A stretch of 64,000 nt of DNA. Origin: Kordia sp965283645 (GTDB taxonomy: Bacteria; Bacteroidota; Bacteroidia; Flavobacteriales; Flavobacteriaceae). The stretch covers positions 558,001 through 622,000 of the forward strand of contig NZ_CBDIPG010000001.1 of assembly GCF_965283645.1 (NCBI RefSeq), read 5' to 3'. The translations under genes and the position numbers were made by a program. Every line of letters begins with the position of its first letter. Within the stretch, counting starts at the first letter, position 1. This document shows positions 7,750 through 16,090 of this stretch, in pieces. The notes below the pieces were generated by a model. That model searched no databases and was not told the origin of the DNA. It was given only the letters and a program-made list of their open reading frames with translations.

Positions 7750-10668
7750 TTACTCTTCAATTGCTTCGTATATGAGCTTTTGAATTTTGGTTCGTATATC
7801 AGTTTTAATTAGTTTTCTATTCGACATAGTCGGATAGGTTCTGTTGGATAGGAATACATATACAATTTCTTCTTCCGGATCGGCCCATGTGTAGGTTCCT
7901 GTAAATCCTGAATGTCCAAAACTTGTCATGGAAACACATCCGCAGGTTGGACCAACATTACCCAATTGTGGCTTGTCAAACCCAACTCCACGCCTATTGT
8001 CTTGCGCACAATAGTAGCAGGTATTAAATTTTGCAATGGTTTCGGCTTCAAAGTATGTTTTGTCGCCATAGTTTCCACCTTGTAAATACATTTGCATTAT
8101 TTTGGCCACATCATTGGCATTGCTGAACAATCCTGCATGTCCTCCTATTCCACCTTGCATAGCCGCGCCCATGTCATGAACATAGCCTTGCAATTTTTGA
8201 TTTCTGTAGTAGTCGTCTTCTTCCGACGGAACTATCATAGATTTTCTAAATTTTTCTAACGGATTGTACGTTGTGTAGTGTGCGCCTAGCGATTTATATA
8301 AATAACGTTGTGTTAATTTGTTTAAATTCGATTTGTATTCTCCTTCTACATAGTCTTTTAAGATGTAATATGGCAAGTCACTATACTTGTAGCGAAGTCT
8401 TTTTAGTAAGTCACTATCAATAATACGTTGCATGATGGAATCTTTATATTCCAAATTCATATACATATTATTCGCCACTTTTATAGAGTATTGCTTCGTT
8501 AGTGAGTCACTGTACCATTTTGAAGATGGTTTTTTTGTAACGCTGTCTAGTGTATGAATATAGAAAGGAATCCAAGGTTTTAAACGCGCATAATGCGATA
8601 ATACTTCTATGACTTTTAACTTTTCTTTGTTGGTTCCTTTGAATTTTGGCATTAATTCTCCCAATTTCGATTGCAATGTAATTTTTTTACTTTCTTCCAG
8701 TTTCATGACCAATGGTAACGTAGCTAGAATTTTAGTCATGGAAGCAACATCATAAATATCTTGATCTTTTACTTTTCGCTTTCTGTCGTAGGTATGGTAT
8801 CCAAAGTTTTTGTTGTAAATCACTTTTCCTTTACGCGCTATTAATAGTTGCACGCCAGGCGCCATTTTTTGAGAAACGACCAGTTTTGCCAACGAGTCGA
8901 TACGTTGTAGTTTTTGCGAGTTAACACCAACAGCTTCAGGCAAACCATACATTAATCGTGGTAAAGTGGTTGTTTCGATACCTGTATGAATAGAAAATTC
9001 ATCTTTAATTGACACAGGTAGTTTTCCTTGTGCTTTAAGCGCACCAAAGATGATTTGTGCTGAAATTTCTTGTGCTTCTTCACTATTTTGATACGATACA
9101 ATGATGTTATCTATATTCGTAAAACTTTTTACTTGTAATAAACTGTACGGACTTGTAAATACATCTAATATTACCGTATTGTTTCGTGCAATTTCTTGCA
9201 ACCAAACAATTTCTTTTTCTGTGAATTTGTAACTTTTCCAAGGATTTGCATTCGATTTGTGAAAACCTACAATCACCGTTGTATACGGTTTTAGCTTTTT
9301 TATCAAATCAGCCAAGTTTTTCTCTTTTACAACGCGTACCGAAGTGTATTTACGCAACGTATTTACAAATACATCTCCAGTTGCTTCACCCATAGCAACA
9401 TACGCTACTTTTTGTTTGTCTAAGTTTTTGAGTGGCAATATACTGTCCGTTACTTTTACAGCTGTAATGGCATGTTTTATAGCTTTTCTGTATAGAATGT
9501 CATCTTCAATCGTATGTAAATCAGCTACTAAAGAATCTATTTTTATTGGTGTAAATGTTTTTAGATTGTGCTTGTGTTTTGCTCTTAGAATGTTTTTTAC
9601 AGAATATTCCAATCGTTCTTCCGTGATGATTCCTAATAATAAGGCTTCTTCAAACGAAGCTACTGCATTTGGTACATCTTGAGACATCAATAAAACATCA
9701 TTACCTGCTAGGAACGCATCTAGTTCTACATTGACTATCTTATCATTTTTAGCTACACCAGCCATGTTTAGTGCATCTGTAAATATCAATCCATTGTAAC
9801 CCATTTCTTCTCTGAGTTTTTTGGTTACGATGTTGTATGACAAGGAAGCAGGCAATCCATCTTCAGCTTCCATACTCGGCACATTCAAATGCGCCACCAT
9901 AATGCTACCAATATTATTTGAGATTAAGTATTTATACGGAACCAATTCAATACTATCAATACGTTTTGCGGAAAACTCAATTGTTGGCAAGGAATTGTGC
10001 GAATCGAGTGCCGTATCGCCATGTCCAGGGAAATGCTTTGCACATGCAATAACACCTTCATGTTGCATTCCGCGTGTAAACGCCGCCGCTTTGTTGGCAA
10101 CATTGATATAATCTTCGCCATAGGAACGATTTCCAATAATTGGATTGTTCGGGTTTGTGTTTACATCTACCACAGGGGCAAAATTAATATGAACGCCCAA
10201 ACGTTTGCAATGTGCGCCAACGCGTTCGCCAATTTGTTCTAGTATGGAATCGTTTTGTATCGCGCCAAGCGTCATATTCCAAGGATAACGATATGTCGAG
10301 TCGAGTCGCATGCCCAAATCCCATTCGGCATCCATAGCCACTAACAACGGAATTTTAGCTAGTTTTTGATAAGCATTTGTCAATTCCGCTTGTTTTGTTG
10401 GCGCTCCTTGAAAAAATGTTAATCCGCCAACATGATATTTTGTAATCATTTGTTTTACTTCATTGACATGCACAGAATCTTTGTTGGAATACGCCGCTAC
10501 ATTGAACAATTGTCCAATGCGTTCTTTTTGTGTCATATTGGTATACACACTATCTATCCACTTATCTTGCGTAGTATAGTCTTTTATATAAAACGGATGT
10601 TGCTGTTGCGCACTTAGTATAAATAGGGAAACGATGAGAATTATCGTTATCGTATAGTATTTCTTCAT
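7750..10668 (-). CDS. Fused GH3 beta-N-acetylglucosaminidase and beta-lactamase-family serine hydrolase
   Basis: Two-domain exported enzyme of 972 residues. A signal peptide (hydrophobic 6-19) is followed by a GH3/NagZ-type domain to about residue 600, with the hallmark KHFPGHGDT at 211-219. The C-terminal domain is a class C beta-lactamase/transpeptidase-type hydrolase: the SxxK motif is S643-M-T-K646 and the late motif HSGFTGT takes the place of KTG. GH3 enzymes of this type remove GlcNAc from peptidoglycan fragments, so the protein probably works in cell-wall turnover. This fusion is known in Bacteroidota. It leads the bshA transcript. Confidence 0.92.
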   Translation of the reverse strand: MKKYYTITIILIVSLFILSAQQQHPFYIKDYTTQDKWIDSVYTNMTQKERIGQLFNVAAYSNKDSVHVNEVKQMITKYHVGGLTFFQGAPTKQAELTNAYQKLAKIPLLVAMDAEWDLGMRLDSTYRYPWNMTLGAIQNDSILEQIGERVGAHCKRLGVHINFAPVVDVNTNPNNPIIGNRSYGEDYINVANKAAAFTRGMQHEGVIACAKHFPGHGDTALDSHNSLPTIEFSAKRIDSIELVPYKYLISNNIGSIMVAHLNVPSMEAEDGLPASLSYNIVTKKLREEMGYNGLIFTDALNMAGVAKNDKIVNVELDAFLAGNDVLLMSQDVPNAVASFEEALLLGIITEERLEYSVKNILRAKHKHNLKTFTPIKIDSLVADLHTIEDDILYRKAIKHAITAVKVTDSILPLKNLDKQKVAYVAMGEATGDVFVNTLRKYTSVRVVKEKNLADLIKKLKPYTTVIVGFHKSNANPWKSYKFTEKEIVWLQEIARNNTVILDVFTSPYSLLQVKSFTNIDNIIVSYQNSEEAQEISAQIIFGALKAQGKLPVSIKDEFSIHTGIETTTLPRLMYGLPEAVGVNSQKLQRIDSLAKLVVSQKMAPGVQLLIARKGKVIYNKNFGYHTYDRKRKVKDQDIYDVASMTKILATLPLVMKLEESKKITLQSKLGELMPKFKGTNKEKLKVIEVLSHYARLKPWIPFYIHTLDSVTKKPSSKWYSDSLTKQYSIKVANNMYMNLEYKDSIMQRIIDSDLLKRLRYKYSDLPYYILKDYVEGEYKSNLNKLTQRYLYKSLGAHYTTYNPLEKFRKSMIVPSEEDDYYRNQKLQGYVHDMGAAMQGGIGGHAGLFSNANDVAKIMQMYLQGGNYGDKTYFEAETIAKFNTCYYCAQDNRRGVGFDKPQLGNVGPTCGCVSMTSFGHSGFTGTYTWADPEEEIVYVFLSNRTYPTMSNRKLIKTDIRTKIQKLIYEAIEE

Positions 10669-10796
10669 AGGGTAAAATCGCGTTCATTTATATGGAGTTT
10701 CCAAACTACACTTTACTTCGTAGTGTAGTTTCGTCAGGCTATTCACTGTATCTTTTTGCTACAAAACGTCTTTGTGAGAATTTCTTAAAAATACAT

Positions 10797-10855
10797 GGCA
10801 ATCTGTCTGTAAAAGAAATAGATTACTTCGTCGTTTCTCCTCGTAATGACGTTAC
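10797..10855 (-). repeat. Degenerate copy of a CGTCATTACGAGG intergenic repeat
   Basis: Read on the minus strand it begins CGTCATTACGAGGAG and ends in ACAGATTGCC. The inner parts TCGTAATGAC and GCAATCTGT also occur in the inverted-repeat element at 13455-13585, so both seem related. Confidence 0.45.
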
Positions 10856-10932
10856 AATTAAAGCAAAAAGGATGCCGTTTCTATCCTTAACTCGAATATA
10901 GATTAAATGTACAGACTTTCTCGCACACAAAA

Positions 10933-10963
10933 AAAAGTCTTGTTAGAAATTAACAAGACTTTT
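10933..10963. terminator. Bidirectional rho-independent terminator
   Basis: A 13-bp perfect stem (AAAAGTCTTGTTA / TAACAAGACTTTT) with a 5-nt loop, flanked by A and T runs. On the minus strand it lies about 130 nt beyond the precursor gene at 11090-11296. Confidence 0.75.
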
Positions 10964-11089
10964 AATTTTTTGTACCAGAACGAATGTGTACAGGTAGCTT
11001 AAAAATATGCATGCATCTATTTAAGTAGTAAAAAGATCACGCTAAAATAGATTCATGTTATAAACGTAAACCGAAGTTCGCTCTGAATT

Positions 11090-11296
11090 TTAAGCAATTG
11101 TGCATTGACATGTATCATCATTTTGCGTATCCAAACAAGCATCACTTGTAACGGGATCTTCAAAACAATGAAATTTTGCACTGTAAAGCCACCAAAAAAA
11201 ACAATTATAGGTTCCAGCACCTTTTACAGCATTGGATTCTAAATTACTAATAGTCACAGATTTTACTGTTAACTTTTTTAAACTTTTCTTTTTCAT
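11090..11296 (-). CDS. Class I lanthipeptide-type precursor peptide (Cys-rich, aromatic core)
   Basis: 68-residue peptide with a flavobacterial class I lanthipeptide-like leader: Lys-rich start, then LTVKSVTISNL, ending in VKGAG (GAG at 26-28 instead of a strict GG). The core of about 40 residues has five Cys, several Ser/Thr and the aromatic patch CFFWWLY. Leader similarity to the other ten type A peptides in this window is the main evidence. No maturation enzyme is adjacent; the nearest candidate is the LanC-like gene 2.3 kb away on the other strand. Confidence 0.75.
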   Translation of the reverse strand: MKKKSLKKLTVKSVTISNLESNAVKGAGTYNCFFWWLYSAKFHCFEDPVTSDACLDTQNDDTCQCTIA

Positions 11297-11869
11297 AATA
11301 CATAAGGTTTTAATTTATAATAGCATGAAAGTAGAGACTCTTGGAAGAATGAGTATTCTAAAAAAGCTAGAATCTGTATGAGTGTACACAGGCGGACAAA
11401 GATGTATTATGAAGCCTAGTGGATGGAAGAATATTATGATTTACATGAATAATCATTAGTAATTTTTTGCTTTCTTTTTCTACCAAGAATGCTAAAACAC
11501 AACTATAGAAGTCATGTGTAAATCTATTTTTAGGTTAACAATTAATTGCATACTAATCTAAAGGAGTGAATTTTACGATTGAAAATGAGTGAAACTTGTA
11601 TCGAGAATAAAATTTTTATCCTACACGAGTTCTCGATACAATTTTTCGTACCTCAAAATCACTCGAACAAACGCATGTTTATACTTTTGAACTCAAAATG
11701 CACAACGGGTACAAAATGTACTTTTTTTCCTTCATATATAAAAGTGTTGTTCATACAAAAACATGTGTGTATTCAGTGTCCTAAATTCTTCAATTTGGGG
11801 CAGCTAGTGTTTTTAATCCGAGTATTTATACGTTGATTCGTGTCATTATTAATTTTTAAAAACTATATC
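11297..11869. other. 573-nt intergenic stretch holding a 126-bp dispersed repeat
   Basis: Divergent promoter region between two precursor genes. Apart from the repeat at 11585-11710 I see no gene; the frame at 11579-11836 runs through the repeat and is not protein-like. Confidence 0.6.
11585..11710 (+). repeat. 126-bp dispersed repeat, copy 1
   Basis: By hand alignment it matches the reverse complement of 26379-26504 at 113 of 126 positions with no gap. It carries an internal inverted pair (TGTATCGAGAA ... TTCTCGATACA) and ends in TGCACAACGGGT. Confidence 0.85.
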
Positions 11870-12112
11870 ATGAAAAAAAAGTTTTCTCGTTCACTTATGT
11901 TGAACAAAAAATCAGTGGCTTCTTTAGCGCAAACTGCCCAAAGGCAAGTTGTTGGAGGAAATGACAACAAGACAAATTGCGAAACTTGTGAAATTAATTG
12001 TGTACCAGACACCGTAGTTCCTTCATGCGAACCAACGTGCTGGCACTCTGATTGTCATTGTTCAATGGGTGATTGCTTTACAGATCAACAGGGTTGGGGA
12101 ATTTGCTCATAA
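11870..12112 (+). CDS. Lanthipeptide-type precursor 1 of the LanC locus (nine Cys in core)
   Basis: 80-residue precursor: leader MKKKFSRSLMLNKKSVASLA followed by ten residues ending VVGG (GG 29-30), then an acidic core with nine Cys plus Ser and Thr. It is a close paralog of the peptide at 13176: the first 20 residues are the same and the core pattern CETCE(I/V)NC(V/I)PDTV is shared. I chose the ATG at 11870 because the leader begins there; the frame is open 30 nt further upstream. A strong terminator follows, so it is probably transcribed alone, in tandem with the nucleotidyltransferase, precursor and LanC genes downstream. Confidence 0.85.
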   Translation: MKKKFSRSLMLNKKSVASLAQTAQRQVVGGNDNKTNCETCEINCVPDTVVPSCEPTCWHSDCHCSMGDCFTDQQGWGICS

Positions 12113-12132
12113 GGGAGTGCAAATTTAACCAG

Positions 12133-12165
12133 AATAGACGCAATGAACTGTTGCGTCTATTTTAT
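12133..12165 (+). terminator. Terminator after precursor 1
   Basis: An 11-bp perfect stem (AATAGACGCAA / TTGCGTCTATT) with a 7-nt loop, then TTTAT. It separates precursor 1 from the nucleotidyltransferase gene. Confidence 0.8.
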
Positions 12166-12284
12166 ATAATGAAAAAAATAATTTTAAAAAAAACGATACT
12201 TAAGTATTTTGTTAAAGACTTTAACACGCTATTAATATCGTTTCATATTCATTAACAAAAGTTTAATATTATAAACTCTTTTTT

Positions 12285-12300
12285 ATGGTGAAACCGTAAT
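12285..12300 (+). promoter_or_regulatory. GGTG-AACCGTA box upstream of the nucleotidyltransferase/LanC genes
   Basis: ATGGTGAAACCGTAAT, 78 nt before the nucleotidyltransferase ATG. Near-identical boxes precede the precursor genes at 25006 and 28019. It may be an operator or upstream promoter element. Confidence 0.5.
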
Positions 12301-12378
12301 TTTTTATGTAAATGAAGCTCTAATTTTGTACTATAAATCAATTAAAACTATTGATTATTTACCATTTTAAAAACTGCC

Positions 12379-13140
12379 ATGATTTCAAAAAAAGTACACG
12401 AAACTATTACTAATTTTGTTGCCAAACACACTAAACTAAGTTCCGTTATTGGCGTTTTTTTAGTTGGCAGTTATGCTACAGATCAATTTACAGAAACTTC
12501 AGATATTGACATTAAAATCATACTGAATCCATTTGTTCAAAAACGAGCAAAAGGTGTTGAAATTAGCAATGATTTTCATATTTCGTATACAAGCTATTCG
12601 GTAATGGAAGCCTACGACCACTTTTATACACAATTGCGCATGTATTCTAAGTTTCAGGCGCGTATGCTTTCACAAGGAAAGATTTTGTATGATGCTACGG
12701 GAGAAATGAAGCATTTGCAAGATGAAGCCACACTTGTAATGCAATTACCATTCATATCACAACCCAAAACAACATTGCAACTAGAAGCGTATAATCTATG
12801 GAAATATAAAGATGCGTTGACACGTACTGTTTTGAATCAATTTACCTTAAAAGAGTATTATGTGTTTATGGATAAAGTGTTGATTTTGTATGCAAAACTT
12901 TTACACATTGAATGCGTATTTCAATATCCTTTCTTTAAAATGGAACAGTACATTTCGGATGCAGCTTTTAGAACTGCATATGACATTCCTGAGTTTCCAG
13001 ATATTCCGTTTTTAAAAGCTTTTCAGCAAGGAATTACACATACAACTATGGATGACATACAACATACTATAGTTTATCTTTTTGGTGCTATTGAAGCCAA
13101 ATTAGAAATGAATTTTGAAGAATTTGAAATTGCTAGTTAG
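12379..13140 (+). CDS. Nucleotidyltransferase-fold protein in the lanthipeptide locus
   Basis: 253-residue protein with an N-terminal polymerase-beta-type nucleotidyltransferase fold: the GS motif (GSYAT at 30-34) and the metal-binding S41-D42-I-D44 are both intact. A helical C-terminal half of about 150 residues resembles the helical domain of antibiotic nucleotidyltransferases. It lies between two near-identical precursor genes and upstream of LanC on one strand, with a GGTG-AACCGTA box before it. Possible roles are nucleotidylation of the peptide, of a tRNA or small molecule, or self-protection; the sequence does not decide. I know of no standard lanthipeptide pathway that uses such an enzyme. 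Confidence 0.8.
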   Translation: MISKKVHETITNFVAKHTKLSSVIGVFLVGSYATDQFTETSDIDIKIILNPFVQKRAKGVEISNDFHISYTSYSVMEAYDHFYTQLRMYSKFQARMLSQGKILYDATGEMKHLQDEATLVMQLPFISQPKTTLQLEAYNLWKYKDALTRTVLNQFTLKEYYVFMDKVLILYAKLLHIECVFQYPFFKMEQYISDAAFRTAYDIPEFPDIPFLKAFQQGITHTTMDDIQHTIVYLFGAIEAKLEMNFEEFEIAS

Positions 13141-13175
13141 TGAATTTATTTTTAAACCATTATATATAAATTACC

Positions 13176-13430
13176 ATGAAAAAGAAGTTTAGTCGTTCAC
13201 TTATGTTGAACAAAAAATCAGTTGCTTCCTTAGCTAGCAACGTAAAAAAACAAATTGTTGGTGGAAATGATGACAATACGCAGTGCGAAACTTGCGAAGT
13301 TAATTGTATTCCAGACACTGTAGAACCTTCATGTGCTGGCACTTGCTGGTATTCTGACTGCCACTGTGGTGGAGACGATCGTTATACCAATGGAAGTTTT
13401 GGACAAGGTGGATGGGGAGATTGTTCGTAA
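13176..13430 (+). CDS. Lanthipeptide-type precursor 2 of the LanC locus (eight Cys in core)
   Basis: 84-residue paralog of the peptide at 11870. The leader starts MKKKFSRSLMLNKKSVASLA and ends QIVGG (GG 29-30). The core has eight Cys, many Asp/Asn, and a Gly-rich tail ending GGWGDCS. It starts 35 nt after the nucleotidyltransferase stop, so it is probably in that transcript. Downstream, a long inverted repeat separates it from LanC and may reduce read-through, giving more peptide than enzyme. Confidence 0.85.
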   Translation: MKKKFSRSLMLNKKSVASLASNVKKQIVGGNDDNTQCETCEVNCIPDTVEPSCAGTCWYSDCHCGGDDRYTNGSFGQGGWGDCS

Positions 13431-13454
13431 TTAAAATTAACACCTAAATTACAT

Positions 13455-13585
13455 GAAGCTGTCTAAAAAGTCTTCATTACGAATGAAATGAAGCAATCTG
13501 TAAATTTTAAGTTATTGATTTACAGGTTACTTCCAAAGTATAATTTTCTCGTAATGACATTGTTATTGACTTTTTAGACAGCCTC
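13455..13585. repeat. 131-bp element with 18-bp terminal inverted repeats
   Basis: The ends (GAAGCTGTCTAAAAAGTC and its complement with one mismatch) enclose nested inverted pairs TCATTACGA/TCGTAATGA and AATCTGTAAA/TTTACAGGTT, so the whole element can fold into one long imperfect hairpin. It lies between precursor 2 and lanC and ends 9 nt before the lanC ATG. It may be a MITE-like insertion, an attenuator, or both. Confidence 0.8.
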
Positions 13586-13594
13586 ATTTTATAT

Positions 13595-14773
13595 ATGAAA
13601 GAAAAAATTCATCAGCATTTAGAAAGTATTGCTTTTTTTATACAATCATATCGAAATGATTCGGTTACTATTAATGGAGGCTTGCCTGGAATTATTATTT
13701 TCTATTTTCAGCTACACCAAGTTACCAAAGATGAGCGGCATTATGATACAGCTGTTCAGTATTTAGAAGTTTTATATGATCAATTGGAGACCAATATGCC
13801 AACTTCGTATTTGTATTCAGAAGGATTGGCAGGAATTGGATGGTTTTTAAATTATATTCAACGTTTTATTACTTTAGAGAATGATTTTGATACGCCTGAT
13901 TTTGATGCCGTATTTTTACAAATTGCTACTACCGAATTAAAACGAAAGAATTATGAATTCTTGAATGGTTTTAGTGGTATTGTAATGTATTTATTGAATA
14001 AGAAAAGCACAGACACTTCTCGCCTTTCTTCATTGGTAGATATTGTACATACTGAAATTTTTAAATTGGCGAATCCTATTTCATTTTTTGAACGCTCGGA
14101 CGTACAACATAAATTTCCAAGTATAAACTTAGGTGTTTCACATGGAGTTTACGGTTTCATTGCTGTGTTGAATAAATTATACGCAAAAGGAATCAACTGT
14201 GTAAAATGTGAAGCTATAATCCGATTGGTTATCCACTTTACTTTTTCGCATCAAAAGGATTATATAACACATGGTACCTATTTCCCCAATAGAATTGGAA
14301 AAGGAATTACCGAAAGTGCATATAGTAGATTGGCTTGGTGTTATGGTGATTTAGGCATGTTAACTGTCTTGTTAAATACAAGTATTGTTTTAAAAGATAC
14401 GAAACTCCAAAAGGTGATTCTTAAATTGCTACTAAATACAACACATCGGAAAGATATGGAAACAACAATGATGAATGATGTTTGGTTATGCCATGGAACA
14501 TCTGGAGCAGCACATATTTTTCAACGTTTGTATCAAAAAACTACTATTAATGATTTTAAGTTTGCTGCTGATTACTGGTATTTAAAAACGCTTGAACAAT
14601 TAGATCGTGGTTCGCCACAAATTAAACAAAATCATACACGGCTGGGAAGTTATGCGCGTAAGGATATGACAGGTTTTTTGAATGGCTATGCTGGCTTAGG
14701 ACTTTCATTATTAAGTGCTTTACAAACAGATGATATGGATATGGATTGGGATGAAATGATATTGATGTCTTAA
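13595..14773 (+). CDS. lanC: LanC-like lanthionine synthetase (cyclase)
   Basis: Zinc-dependent cyclase that adds Cys thiols to dehydroalanine or dehydrobutyrine in lanthipeptide precursors. The 392-residue length is normal for a stand-alone LanC. The repeated Gly-rich helix motifs of the alpha/alpha barrel are present (GLPG, GLAGIGW, GFSGIVMYL, GVSHGVYGF, GYAGLGLSLL). The zinc ligands are intact: C249 in WCYGDLG and C299-H300 in CHGTSG. An active cyclase is therefore expected. No LanB, LanM or other dehydratase is in the window, so dehydration must come from elsewhere or the chemistry differs. It follows two precursor genes and a nucleotidyltransferase. Confidence 0.92.
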   Translation: MKEKIHQHLESIAFFIQSYRNDSVTINGGLPGIIIFYFQLHQVTKDERHYDTAVQYLEVLYDQLETNMPTSYLYSEGLAGIGWFLNYIQRFITLENDFDTPDFDAVFLQIATTELKRKNYEFLNGFSGIVMYLLNKKSTDTSRLSSLVDIVHTEIFKLANPISFFERSDVQHKFPSINLGVSHGVYGFIAVLNKLYAKGINCVKCEAIIRLVIHFTFSHQKDYITHGTYFPNRIGKGITESAYSRLAWCYGDLGMLTVLLNTSIVLKDTKLQKVILKLLLNTTHRKDMETTMMNDVWLCHGTSGAAHIFQRLYQKTTINDFKFAADYWYLKTLEQLDRGSPQIKQNHTRLGSYARKDMTGFLNGYAGLGLSLLSALQTDDMDMDWDEMILMS

Positions 14774-14780
14774 TTTTATA

Positions 14781-14817
14781 TAAAAAAGCCCTGCTTATTA
14801 GCAGCAAGGCTTCACTT
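14781..14817 (+). terminator. Terminator after lanC
   Basis: Hairpin GCCCTGCT ... AGCAG-CAA-GGC with A-rich and T-rich flanks (TTCACTTTTA), directly after the lanC stop. Confidence 0.6.
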
Positions 14818-15051
14818 TTATCCAACTAATTAATAAAATATGTGCTACTTACTAACTATTTTTTAAGATAGTGAAAGCAAACATCATATTCACTTACAAA
14901 CATATTGAGTGAGATAAAAATATGATGTTAGTTTTGTGGTTAGTTTCGTTTTATAAATATAAACTATATGAAAATCAAAATGCTACGGTTTTCCCATAGG
15001 ATATAGTCATTTAAACTTTAGTATGACGAAAGGTTGCCTTGCTACTAAAAA

Positions 15052-15654
15052 TTAGTTTGCTGAAACAAGCACTCCGTGTCCGCCTCCTGCGCCACCTCTG
15101 TCATGTTTATCGCTTCTGTCAAGCCAATCTTGATGTTTTTTCTTAGCTTTTGCTTGTCTTTTTGCTAACTTTTCTGCTTTTTCTTTTGCTTTTAATTTTT
15201 TGTTAATTTCTGCTAACTCCTGTTTTGTTTTTCCTTGTTGCCCTTTACTTTTATCACCTTTTCCATGGGCTATATTTCCTTTTACTTTACTTGCGGCTAT
15301 TTGTTTTGCCTTTGCTTGTTTTTTTGATGTTGTTTCATATTGTACTGCTCTAAATGCATTTCTAGATGCTTGACTTTGATCTCTTTTCTTTTTCGCAGCT
15401 GCAGCATCTTTTTGTTTTTGTTGTTTTTTATTGTTTTTACCTGTTCCCCCTTTTTTACCAGATCCACCTTTTCCTGAAAGTTGTGCTACTTCTGAACCAT
15501 GATTGTTCATTTGTTGAATCGTTTTTTGTTGCATAGCAGATGCAGGTCTATTGTCAACTAATTGAAGTGCTGGAGCATTTTGTTGTGTTTGTGCGTTGGA
15601 AATTTGTGAAGATTGTACTTTTTGTTTCTTGTTATTTTCTACATGTGTGTTCAT
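15052..15654 (-). CDS. Lys/Gln/Ala-rich basic protein with a DNRP-type N-terminal leader
   Basis: 200-residue, strongly basic, low-complexity protein. The N-terminal 60 residues are Gln/Asn-rich and contain LQLVDNRPASAMQQKTIQQM (31-50). That resembles the DNRPEAxxQ leader which, from memory, occurs at the N-terminus of many toxin-like and DUF4157-associated proteins linked to extracellular contractile injection systems. The rest is Gly/Lys then Lys/Ala-rich helix (residues 60-190), ending in GGAGGGHGVLVSAN. No catalytic domain is visible. It may be an exported cargo or a nucleic-acid-binding protein. No injection-system gene is nearby. Confidence 0.7.
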   Translation of the reverse strand: MNTHVENNKKQKVQSSQISNAQTQQNAPALQLVDNRPASAMQQKTIQQMNNHGSEVAQLSGKGGSGKKGGTGKNNKKQQKQKDAAAAKKKRDQSQASRNAFRAVQYETTSKKQAKAKQIAASKVKGNIAHGKGDKSKGQQGKTKQELAEINKKLKAKEKAEKLAKRQAKAKKKHQDWLDRSDKHDRGGAGGGHGVLVSAN

Positions 15655-15763
15655 AGTCGCTTTGATACGGATTTGTATGCAACAATGAATTAGTTACCAA
15701 GATAGTAGTTTGAGGAAAATACTTAGGTAAGATAATGAAAAATATTAACTTTGTATGGGTTCA

Positions 15764-15789
15764 TAAAAAAAGCAGACAATTGTCTGCTT
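15764..15789 (-). terminator. Terminator of the precursor at 15799
   Basis: Palindromic stem AAGCAGACAATTGTCTGCTT at 15770-15789, followed on the minus strand by a T run. It lies 9 nt past the precursor stop. Confidence 0.75.
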
Positions 15790-15798
15790 TTGATGATG

Positions 15799-15990
15799 TT
15801 AGTTTTGTGGACACCAACCTCTTGGTGGTCTTACACAAGGATTTCTTGTGACACCACCACATCCACCGCAGGTTTCTTGTAAACCTGAACAGATATCAGT
15901 TCTTAATCCACCTTTAACTTGTTTTGTAACTAAATTAGATACAATGTTCTTTCCTAAGCTTAATGTAACTTTTAAGTTTCTTTTTTTCAT
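15799..15990 (-). CDS. Class I lanthipeptide-type precursor (Gly/Cys/Arg core)
   Basis: 63-residue peptide. The leader runs from MKKRNLKVTLSLGKNIVSNL to QVKGG (GG 27-28), matching the type A leaders here. The 35-residue core has five Cys, a GGCGG segment and a Pro/Arg-rich end (RPPRGWCPQN); it is more basic than most others in this window. A terminator follows directly, so it is monocistronic or last of the pair with the 54-residue peptide gene upstream. No maturase is adjacent. Confidence 0.8.
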   Translation of the reverse strand: MKKRNLKVTLSLGKNIVSNLVTKQVKGGLRTDICSGLQETCGGCGGVTRNPCVRPPRGWCPQN

Positions 15991-16090
15991 TGTGATATAG
16001 TTTTGTGATTATATATAGTAGTCAACATATGTTGGTTTTGTTACCCATGTTACCTATAATCTTCTTATCAACAATGTAAAATGAAATATT

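Larger units (their letters stand above)
10669..11089. other. 421-nt intergenic stretch with hairpins and a degenerate repeat
   Basis: I see no convincing gene. It contains a 10-bp perfect hairpin (AAACTACACT / AGTGTAGTTT, 10703-10731) in the leader of the upstream gene, a degenerate dispersed repeat (about 10797-10855), and the terminator at 10933. An open frame at 10692-10901 is not gene-like. Confidence 0.6.

Noticed and set aside
10692..10901. 69-codon plus-strand frame after the GH3-beta-lactamase gene
   Set aside because: It runs through a hairpin and a degenerate dispersed repeat; the translation has no domain character and no start context.
11579..11836. 85-codon frame upstream of precursor 1
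   Set aside because: Nearly half of it is the 126-bp repeat, whose other copy is not open in the same way; it is best explained as repeat sequence.
12073..12255. 60-codon frame after precursor 1
   Set aside because: Starts inside the precursor gene and passes through its terminator hairpin.
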